A stretch of DNA of 5,089 nucleotides, taken from NCBI GenBank assembly GCA_028706585.1, contig JAQTVX010000177.1, positions 1 to 5,089 on the forward strand, read 5' to 3'. The notes below the pieces were generated by a model. It ran no database searches and was not told the origin of the DNA. It worked only from the letters and a program-made list of their open reading frames with translations. The stretch comes from Candidatus Krumholzibacteriia bacterium. GTDB taxonomy: Bacteria > Krumholzibacteriota > Krumholzibacteriia > Krumholzibacteriales > Krumholzibacteriaceae. The translations under genes and the position numbers were made by a program. Shown here in pieces: positions 1-5,089 of the stretch (position 1 is the stretch's first letter; each line of letters starts with the position of its first letter).

Positions 1-337
1 GAGGAGCGAATTCGAATGCGGCGTTATCGACGATCGAGCTCAGCTGCATCTCGGATATCCAGCCGAGCCTGTGGAGATTGAGCAGGTATCCCTGCGCCGG
101 TATCGAAAGCATATGCTTCTCGAAGTCGCTCAGCACGCGGCTCCCCGTTCGCCGATCGCCCATCGGCACCCGGTCGGTAATGTCGGAGCCGAAATCCAGC
201 ATACGGAACGCCTGCCGTATCTCCAAGCGCGAGTAACCCATGTCTTCGAGCTCGTCCTGGACGATGCCGGGATCCCCGAGATCCCCCTGATCGAGATCCA
301 TGATGTAGTCTATGATTTCCTTTAATCGTTCGCTCAT
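1..337 (-). CDS. smg: Smg/DUF494-family protein, 3' end beyond window
   Basis: This is the first 112 codons of a gene that runs off the left edge. The product looks like the Smg (DUF494) family, small cytoplasmic proteins of unknown biochemical role, about 157 residues in E. coli, so roughly the last quarter is missing. Residues 1-48 are helical and acidic, with an amphipathic pattern ending in QAFRMLD that fits the family's N-terminal half. Residues 67-105 (SRVLSDFEKHML, then GYLLNLHRLGWIS) align by eye with the conserved 'RIYTPEECERLD...GFLLFLEQ' block of E. coli Smg. The ATG at 337 is well fixed: an in-frame TAG lies four codons upstream, and AGGGA (348-344) sits six bases before the ATG. 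It follows secA by 57 bp on the same strand, so cotranscription is likely. In proteobacteria smg usually lies beside topA, which would be a reasonable guess for the gene beyond the edge. Family call is from memory of the alignment; function is not assigned. Confidence 0.72.
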   Translation of the reverse strand, partial: MSERLKEIIDYIMDLDQGDLGDPGIVQDELEDMGYSRLEIRQAFRMLDFGSDITDRVPMGDRRTGSRVLSDFEKHMLSIPAQGYLLNLHRLGWISEMQLSSIVDNAAFEFAP

Positions 338-343
338 AACCGT

Positions 344-348
344 TCCCT
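344..348 (-). promoter_or_regulatory. Ribosome binding site of the smg-like gene
   Basis: AGGGA lies six bases before the ATG at 337. A purine-rich GGGAGGGGA (369-361) lies further upstream, about 23 bases from the ATG, too far to serve this start and with no ATG, GTG or TTG at normal spacing after it. The rest of the 57-bp gap (338-394) shows no terminator hairpin. A TATAGT at 390-385 resembles a -10 box but has no good -35 at normal spacing, so I do not call a promoter. Confidence 0.5.
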
Positions 349-394
349 AAACGCGCTATTTCCCCTCCCAATGAACGATATCGCACTATAATTG

Positions 395-3300
395 TTATCC
401 CGCTCCCTTTCCGCAACATTTTTTATATTTCTTGCCGCTTCCGCAGGGACACGGATCGTTTCGCCCGGCTCGCGGGGCCGTTCGGATCGGCTGCGCCTTC
501 GGCGCCTGGCCCTGGGATGCCGCCTCGGGAGAGACACCTGCCGGACCGCTCCCCTGGCCGGCCTGAGCTGCCCGCGCTGCGCCTGCCGCGCCGTAGGCGT
601 TCGTGACATGATGCACCGCGACGCCGGGATCAGGCCTCCGCCGCGACCGTCCCTCCTGCTCGCTTTCGAAGCGGGCATGGAAGAGGGCCTTTAGAATCGA
701 TCGGTCGATGTCCTCGACCATCGCACCGAACATCTGAAACGCTTCCTGCTTGTACTCGATGAGCGGATCCTTCTGCGCGTAGGATCGAAGGTGTATGCCC
801 TCGCGCAGATAGTCCAGCTCATAGAGATGATCCATCCATTTTTCGTCGATGCTTTGCAGCATTATGTAGCTCATGAACTTCTGCATGATCTCGGGCGGAA
901 TCACCGATTTGCGCAGATTGAAGGCCTCGAGCCCCTTAGCGCGGAAATGATCATAGACAAGCTTCAGATCGGCGGATCGCTCGTTGAAAATACCGGCGAA
1001 GTCAAAGGGCACCAAGAAGACGTTCTCCAACTCGGACGAGCATGAATCGAGATCCCAGTCATCCGGTTCAGCGTTTTCGGGCGCATACCTATCGAGAGCG
1101 GCAACAACCGTGTTATCGATCAACTGATCGACGATCTCGTCCAGATTCTCGCTGTCGAGGATCTGGTTGCGTCTGCCGTATATCACCTCACGTTGCTTGT
1201 TCATGACGTCGTCGTACTCGAGGAGGCGTTTGCGAATGCCGAAGTTGTACAACTCGACCCGCTTCTGGGCGTTCCCTATCGCCCTCGTGATGAAGCGGTG
1301 CTGGATAACCTCTCCCTCCTTGACTCCGATGCGATCCATTACCGCTGAAATCCGCTCCGAGCCGAAAAGGCGCATGAGATCGTCCTCGAGCGATATGAAG
1401 AAGCGCGAGGAACCTGGATCGCCCTGCCGACCCGACCGGCCGCGAAGCTGACGGTCGATTCGGCGGGCCTCATGGCGCTCCGTGCCGATGATATTGAGGC
1501 CGCAGGGCACGTCCTCCAGGCACTCGGCCGGACTCTTGTGCGGATTCGAGCACGAGTCACATTCATTTGGAGTCTCACAGTAAATGCAACAGCGCTCGCA
1601 CTGAACCACGCCTGGACCGAGCTTGATGTCGGTGCCGCGCCCCGCCATGTTCGTCGCGATCGTGACGGCCCCTTTCTTGCCGGCGGTGGACACGATCTCC
1701 GCCTCTCGCTGGTGATACTTCGCGTTGAGAACGTTGTGCTGAATTCCTTCCCGCGTTAGCATACGGCTGAGCGTTTCCGACACTTCGACCGACACCGTTC
1801 CGACGAGAATCGGCAACCCCCGCTCATGCACGCGCCTGATTTCTTGGATAATGGCGCTGTATTTCTCCCGCTTTGTCCTGAATATGATGTCGTCGTAATC
1901 TACGCGGCGCACGGGTTTGTTGGTGGGTATCACCTCGACGACAAGCTTGTATATCTTGTGGAACTCCTCCTCCTCCGTCTCCGCCGTTCCGGTCATACCC
2001 GCGAGTTTTCCATACATCCTGAAATAGTTCTGGAGGGTTATCGTCGCGAGCGTCTGGGTCTCTCCCTCTATCGTTACTCGCTCCTTCGCCTCGAGCGCCT
2101 GATGAAGCCCCTCGCTGAACCGTCTTCCCGGCATGAGGCGTCCGGTGAACTCGTCGACGATGAGGACATGCCCATCCTGCACGACGTAATCCACGTCCTT
2201 CTCGAAAAGAGCATACGCCTTGAGAAGCTGCGAGAAGTTGTGGATGACCTCCGTCTTCTCGGCGTACTTACGATAGGCCGCGTCCTTCTTTCTCGCCACT
2301 TCCTTGGGCTCGAGAGAGGCATCCGACTCGATCTCCTTGATCTGGATGCTGAGATCCGGAAGAACGAACAGCTCCTGATCCTCCGGGGAGAGATTCGTGC
2401 GGCCCTTCTCGGTTAGATCGATTGTGTTGGCCTTCTCGTCGATCACGAAGTAGAGCTCCTCATCGAGCTCGTGCAATCGTTTCTCTCGCATGAAATCGGC
2501 CTCGGCCGACAGCATGAGCTTGTCATGACCGGATTTCTTGCGAAGCTTCGTAAATTTCTTGTTTTTCGGATCGCCGCGCTGCGCGAGCAGCAGATTGACG
2601 CCGATATCGTGATCTTCAGCGCCGTCTTCGTCAGCCTTCTCGACCTTCGTCATGAGATCGTTGATCATTTGTTTCTGCTTGCGCACCAGAAGCTCGACGC
2701 GATTCCTGAGATACGAGTAGTTATCGGCAAGCCCGGACCCCGAAACTGGCCCCGAGATAATGAGCGGCGTTCGTGCCTCGTCGATGAGAACGCTGTCCAC
2801 CTCGTCAACGATCGCGAAGAAAAAGCCGCGCTGCACCCGGTGCTGCTTCTCCAGTCGCATGTTGTCGCGCAGGTAATCGAAGCCGAATTCATTGTTCGTC
2901 CCATACGTGATGTCGCAGGCGTATACCGGCTGCCGATCATCGGGCCCCATTTCGTTCTGGAGATAGCCGACGCTCACTCCGAGAAAGCGGTAAATCTCTC
3001 CCATCCATTCCGCGTCGCGACGGGCAAGATAATCGTTCACCGTGACGAGGTGGGCGCCCTTCTTGGCAAGCGAATTGAGGTACAGCGGCATTGTGGCCAC
3101 CAGTGTTTTTCCCTCGCCGGTCGCCATCTCCGTGATCATGCCACGATGGAGAACGATCGCACCCGCTATCTGCACGTCGAAGGGCACCATGTCCCAGGTT
3201 AGGGGATGGCCGACGACGTCCCACGTGCGTCCCACTAGCCTCCGGCAGGCCTCATACGCAAGCCCGTAGGCCTCGGGGAGAATCGAGTCGAGCGATTCCC

Positions 3301-3466
3301 CTTCCCTGATTCGGGAAACGAACTCATCCGTTTTTCGCGGGAAATCCGCTTCGGCGAGCTCTCTGTATCGCTCGGCCCATTCCTTGACCGCGGCGACCTC
3401 GCCCTCCAGGCGCTTCATCAGTCTCGCCTTCCGATCCCCGAATACGAGCTGCATCAAACCCTTCAT
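395..3466 (-). CDS. secA: Preprotein translocase ATPase SecA
   Basis: SecA is the motor ATPase that binds SecYEG at the inner membrane and drives unfolded preproteins through it. The 1023-residue protein is complete. NBD1 carries Walker A ATGEGKT (115-121) and Walker B DEVD (221-224), followed by the LIDEARTPLIISGP signature. The preprotein cross-linking domain spans about 230-430 and has a long insertion near 256-340. NBD2 carries the MTGTA motif (491-495), TNMAGRGTDIKLG (605-617) and the arginine-finger region GTERHEARRIDRQLRGRSGRQGD (661 onward, split here only by description). An eight-cysteine insertion lies at 618-655. The scaffold and two-helix finger follow, with Tyr896 in LRSYAQKDP matching E. 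coli Tyr794. A flexible Ala/Gly/Gln/Pro-rich linker (about 935-1000) leads to the C-terminal zinc motif with Cys1006, Cys1008, Cys1017 and Cys1018. The ATG at 3466 is fixed by an in-frame TGA two codons upstream and a GGAGG at 3482-3478. All key ATPase motifs are present, so it should be functional. Confidence 0.99.
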   Translation of the reverse strand: MKGLMQLVFGDRKARLMKRLEGEVAAVKEWAERYRELAEADFPRKTDEFVSRIREGESLDSILPEAYGLAYEACRRLVGRTWDVVGHPLTWDMVPFDVQIAGAIVLHRGMITEMATGEGKTLVATMPLYLNSLAKKGAHLVTVNDYLARRDAEWMGEIYRFLGVSVGYLQNEMGPDDRQPVYACDITYGTNNEFGFDYLRDNMRLEKQHRVQRGFFFAIVDEVDSVLIDEARTPLIISGPVSGSGLADNYSYLRNRVELLVRKQKQMINDLMTKVEKADEDGAEDHDIGVNLLLAQRGDPKNKKFTKLRKKSGHDKLMLSAEADFMREKRLHELDEELYFVIDEKANTIDLTEKGRTNLSPEDQELFVLPDLSIQIKEIESDASLEPKEVARKKDAAYRKYAEKTEVIHNFSQLLKAYALFEKDVDYVVQDGHVLIVDEFTGRLMPGRRFSEGLHQALEAKERVTIEGETQTLATITLQNYFRMYGKLAGMTGTAETEEEEFHKIYKLVVEVIPTNKPVRRVDYDDIIFRTKREKYSAIIQEIRRVHERGLPILVGTVSVEVSETLSRMLTREGIQHNVLNAKYHQREAEIVSTAGKKGAVTIATNMAGRGTDIKLGPGVVQCERCCIYCETPNECDSCSNPHKSPAECLEDVPCGLNIIGTERHEARRIDRQLRGRSGRQGDPGSSRFFISLEDDLMRLFGSERISAVMDRIGVKEGEVIQHRFITRAIGNAQKRVELYNFGIRKRLLEYDDVMNKQREVIYGRRNQILDSENLDEIVDQLIDNTVVAALDRYAPENAEPDDWDLDSCSSELENVFLVPFDFAGIFNERSADLKLVYDHFRAKGLEAFNLRKSVIPPEIMQKFMSYIMLQSIDEKWMDHLYELDYLREGIHLRSYAQKDPLIEYKQEAFQMFGAMVEDIDRSILKALFHARFESEQEGRSRRRPDPGVAVHHVTNAYGAAGAARAAQAGQGSGPAGVSPEAASQGQAPKAQPIRTAPRAGRNDPCPCGSGKKYKKCCGKGAG
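1502..1615 (-). other. Cysteine-rich insertion in SecA NBD2 (codons 618-655)
   Basis: Between IKLGPG and GLNIIGTERHE the protein holds about 38 residues with eight cysteines: 623, 626, 627, 630, 636, 639, 649 and 655. The spacing is C-x2-CC-x2-C-x5-C-x2-C-x9-C-x5-C, and His643 lies within it. SecAs lacking an insertion here go almost directly from the GTDI(K/V)LG motif to GG(L/H)xxIGTERHE. E. coli SecA also has extra residues at this place (its variable region, VAR), but not cysteine-rich ones. The paired CxxC motifs resemble a zinc ribbon or knuckle, possibly binding two metals; this is inference. The insertion is in frame and flanked by perfectly conserved motifs, so it is not a frameshift artefact. 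Confidence 0.85.
2447..2701 (-). other. Long insertion in the SecA cross-linking domain (about codons 256-340)
   Basis: Between the ISGP that ends NBD1 motif Ib and the FVIDEKANTIDLTEKG strand there are about 100 residues, against roughly 36 in E. coli SecA. The added part is charged and probably helical, with the core LLLAQRGDPKNKKF and later DKLMLSAEADF. From memory this resembles the insertion in Bacteroidetes SecA proteins (PKNKPL...LMLKTE). It lies in the clamp that contacts the translocating preprotein and is the main clue to the organism's relationships. Confidence 0.7.
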
Positions 3467-3467
3467 C

Positions 3468-3491
3468 GGTCACAAAACCTCCGTTTTGACC
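3468..3491 (-). promoter_or_regulatory. Inverted repeat with the secA Shine-Dalgarno in its loop
   Basis: Read on the minus strand, GGTCAAAAC (3491-3483), loop GGAG (3482-3479), then GTTTTGTGACC (3478-3468), ending one base before the secA ATG. The arms form nine base pairs with a two-base bulge. The loop and the first base of the 3' arm make up GGAGG, the only good ribosome binding site for secA, about 11 bases from the ATG. Folding would place the site at a hairpin tip and bury the bases next to the start codon. It could also act as a DNA operator, since it overlaps the predicted transcription start. The symmetry is seen directly; any regulatory role is inferred. Confidence 0.5.
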
Positions 3492-3493
3492 GC

Positions 3494-3522
3494 AAGATAA
3501 CAGATTGGAAAAACTATAGCAA
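3494..3522 (-). promoter_or_regulatory. Predicted sigma70-type promoter of secA
   Basis: TTGCTA (3522-3517) and TATCTT (3499-3494) are separated by exactly 17 bp, each matching the consensus at four of six bases, in the only AT-rich patch of the 125-bp gap. The start would fall near A3487, giving a leader of about 20 bases that holds the GGAGG but only part of the 5' arm of the inverted repeat. Consensus in this lineage is unknown, so this rests on E. coli-type boxes. Confidence 0.45.
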
Positions 3523-3591
3523 GACAGCCGCAGATTCGTTCCCTGAACATGGCCGATGCGTCGAACGCGAAAGACGGCCCCCGGGCTCGCC

Positions 3592-5089
3592 TTACGAGGC
3601 GACCGGCGCCTTTATCCATACCGCCTGGAGCGTTCCGCCGTTCGAGCCGAAGAAGATGCGTTTCCCGTCGCTTTCCGGAGATGAGTACACCGGTGAGGAG
3701 GCGCGATATTCTCCCACGGTCCTTCCGCTCGCCGAATCCACGGCGACGAGCCGCGACGCGTACGTCGTTACAAAGACAAGCGAGCCGACGATTGCCGGCT
3801 TTGACCGCACGGCACCCCCGACGCCGCACCGCCACAGCTGCGTCCCATCGAACGCCAGCGCATACAGATTCCCGCCGGCGGTTCCGATGAATATCGCCCG
3901 TTGCCCGTTCGCCGGGGAACCGTCGACCTCGGAGCCGGCGGCGAAGCGCCACACGCGCTTGCCGCTCGATATGGCGTATCCGTACACGTTCCCGTTCTCG
4001 GAACCGAAAATGACAAGATCCCTGTCCTCGATGCACAGGGGACTGGAGAGTATTCGTCCTCCGACGCTGGTCTTCCAAATCAGTTTTCCGTGCCCATCAT
4101 AGCGCATGAGGGATCCATTCTTCGCCGCGGCGATTATGAAATCCGAACCGACCGCCGGACTGGACCAAACGGAAGAGCCGATCTTTCTTTCCCAGAGCTT
4201 TCTGCCGTCGGCGAGGCGCGCCGCAACGAGCCTGCCGTCCATCGTTCCCGCGACGATCATATCTCCCACGGCCTGCGGGCTGCCCACAATTTTCGAACCG
4301 GTCGCGAGGGACCAGATGGATGCGCCGCTTTTGGCGTCGAGGCAGAAGATATCTCCGCCGTAATTCGCGCAGACGACGCGGGCGCCCACGCAGCAGGCGG
4401 ATGCGCCGATGCCGGCGCCTGAGCGATATTTCCAGGCGAGCCTTCCATCGATCGTGAACGCATAGAAATATCCGTCCCTGCATCCAAAATATACCTTCCC
4501 GTCGCGGCAGCGCGGCGACGCGGTGACGGCGTCTTTGAATTGCGCCTTCCAGGCCTCGGATAGGCGCAGCTGACCCTCTATATCCCCCTCCTCCAAAACC
4601 TTCGCATCGTGGGCGGATCCCTTTTTTCCGGCGGCCGACTGCGTCGTGTCGCCCTTCGCATTGTCCTCCGCGGCGAGATACGAACCCGCTTCCCTCGGAC
4701 CATCGCTCTTGCGATGCTTGAGGAACGGGCTAAAGAAAACAATGATGGCCAGAGCCGCCGCTATCGCCCCGGCGACAACAGGAGCGCTAGGACGTTTGGG
4801 CCGGGCAACCGGACGTTTTTCCTGTGGCGGCGCCTGCTCCACATCTCCGCCTCTCCAATGGAGAGCCGGAAAAGACCGTGTGACGGCGAGCTCGATACCC
4901 ACCTCACGGGGAAATTCGAAGGATGGGAAGAAGATACTATTGCGGAGTGATTCCGCGTGCATCGCGATGAAGTCATTGGACGGGACGAGAATGAGAGTGT
5001 GTTCCCCTTTACCGATGGTGAAGCGGTACAGGGCAAACATGTCCTCCGGCGCGCGGTGAAACAGGTCGCGCTGCTCGATTGAATCGCCA
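3592..5089 (-). CDS. Membrane-anchored eight-bladed PQQ/BamB-like beta-propeller protein, 5' end beyond window
   Basis: The frame is open to the right edge. The first in-window ATG (5040) gives 482 residues, but its GGAGG lies only two bases away and the 16 codons before it (GDSIEQRDLFHR..., no stop) look coding, so the true start is probably outside. Counting from that ATG: residues 1-64 are an unrecognised, probably cytoplasmic region; 65-86 a Pro/Lys/Arg-rich stretch; about 87-106 one transmembrane helix (VAGAIAAALAIIVFF); 107-160 a polar linker; 164-478 eight propeller repeats. No signal peptidase or lipobox cysteine is seen after the helix, so it should remain anchored, with the propeller probably outside the membrane. 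Related propellers occur in BamB (outer-membrane protein assembly) and in quinoprotein dehydrogenases; I see nothing that proves PQQ binding or catalysis, and a scaffold or binding role is as likely. It ends with TAA at 3594-3592, 125 bp before secA. Confidence 0.85.
   Translation of the reverse strand, partial: GDSIEQRDLFHRAPEDMFALYRFTIGKGEHTLILVPSNDFIAMHAESLRNSIFFPSFEFPREVGIELAVTRSFPALHWRGGDVEQAPPQEKRPVARPKRPSAPVVAGAIAAALAIIVFFSPFLKHRKSDGPREAGSYLAAEDNAKGDTTQSAAGKKGSAHDAKVLEEGDIEGQLRLSEAWKAQFKDAVTASPRCRDGKVYFGCRDGYFYAFTIDGRLAWKYRSGAGIGASACCVGARVVCANYGGDIFCLDAKSGASIWSLATGSKIVGSPQAVGDMIVAGTMDGRLVAARLADGRKLWERKIGSSVWSSPAVGSDFIIAAAKNGSLMRYDGHGKLIWKTSVGGRILSSPLCIEDRDLVIFGSENGNVYGYAISSGKRVWRFAAGSEVDGSPANGQRAIFIGTAGGNLYALAFDGTQLWRCGVGGAVRSKPAIVGSLVFVTTYASRLVAVDSASGRTVGEYRASSPVYSSPESDGKRIFFGSNGGTLQAVWIKAPVAS
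3607..4551 (-). repeat. Eight PQQ-like propeller repeats, coding
   Basis: Eight repeats of about 37-43 residues follow one another. Each has a strand opening with W-x (AWK, IWS, LWE, IWK, VWR, LWR), then a turn like SSP or GSP, a hydrophobic strand (VYFG, VIFG, IFIG, IFFG), a G-x-L/V-Y-A-type strand and a polar G-R/K turn. The SP-like positions are TASP, GASA, VGSP, WSSP, LSSP, DGSP, RSKP and YSSP. The last repeat lacks the Trp (VGEY) and may close the ring with the first. Eight blades is the number in BamB and in PQQ-dependent alcohol dehydrogenases. Repeats have diverged at the DNA level, so recent duplication is not indicated. Confidence 0.85.

Noticed and set aside
361..369. Strong Shine-Dalgarno-like GGGAGGGGA upstream of smg
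   Set aside because: No start codon at workable distance follows it, and in-frame TAG codons block any upstream extension of smg.
385..416. Possible promoter for the smg-like gene (TTGCGG and TATAGT)
   Set aside because: The boxes are 20 bp apart and the -35 match is poor; cotranscription with secA is simpler.
1502..1615. Frameshift or assembly error as the cause of the cysteine-rich stretch in SecA
   Set aside because: The frame is continuous and conserved motifs resume exactly on both sides, so a real in-frame insertion is more likely.
1826..2416. Plus-strand open frame of 196 codons opposite secA
   Set aside because: It lies wholly antisense to conserved SecA codons, has no recognisable domain, and long antisense frames are expected in GC-rich coding DNA.
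2471..3202. Plus-strand open frame of 243 codons opposite secA
   Set aside because: Antisense to the NBD1 and cross-linking domain of SecA; composition is that of a reverse-complement shadow.
3587..3602. Perfect six-base-pair hairpin with a four-base loop at the stop codon of the propeller gene, as a possible terminator
   Set aside because: It is not followed by a T run on the minus strand (GCCCGGGGGCCGTCTTTCG), so it does not look like an intrinsic terminator and may be chance in GC-rich sequence.
3901..4422. Plus-strand open frame of 173 codons opposite the propeller gene
   Set aside because: The minus-strand propeller frame has clear repeats and runs through it; the plus-strand product shows no motif.

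Overview
The window holds three genes, all on the minus strand. In transcription order they are the 3' part of a membrane-anchored beta-propeller protein (5089 to 3592), a complete secA (3466 to 395), and the 5' part of a Smg/DUF494-family gene (337 to 1, running off the left edge). Nearly all the DNA is coding. The two gaps are 125 bp (propeller gene to secA) and 57 bp (secA to smg). I see no RNA gene, CRISPR array, insertion sequence or phage-type gene.

The DNA is GC-rich and clearly bacterial. The best lineage clue is SecA. At 1023 residues it is longer than the E. coli protein (901 residues) and has a long insertion in the preprotein cross-linking domain, with a PKNK...LML-type core that I associate with Bacteroidetes and relatives. 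This suggests a GC-rich member or neighbour of the FCB superphylum, or an uncultured lineage near it. It is an inference from one protein and is weak. The C-terminal zinc motif is intact.

The gap upstream of secA carries a plausible sigma70-type promoter and a compact inverted repeat whose four-base loop is the core of the secA Shine-Dalgarno sequence. secA can therefore probably be transcribed on its own, and its translation may be controlled by structure. smg follows closely with no visible terminator between, so secA and smg probably share a transcript. The upstream gene encodes a short cytoplasmic-looking region, one transmembrane helix, a linker and eight PQQ/BamB-like propeller repeats.

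SecA is the ATPase of general protein export and the propeller protein is predicted to sit in the envelope, so the neighbourhood has a loose envelope theme, but the functional link is unproven. I found no convincing undescribed multi-gene system. The points most worth a second look are the eight-cysteine insertion in the SecA motor domain and the hairpin at the secA start.
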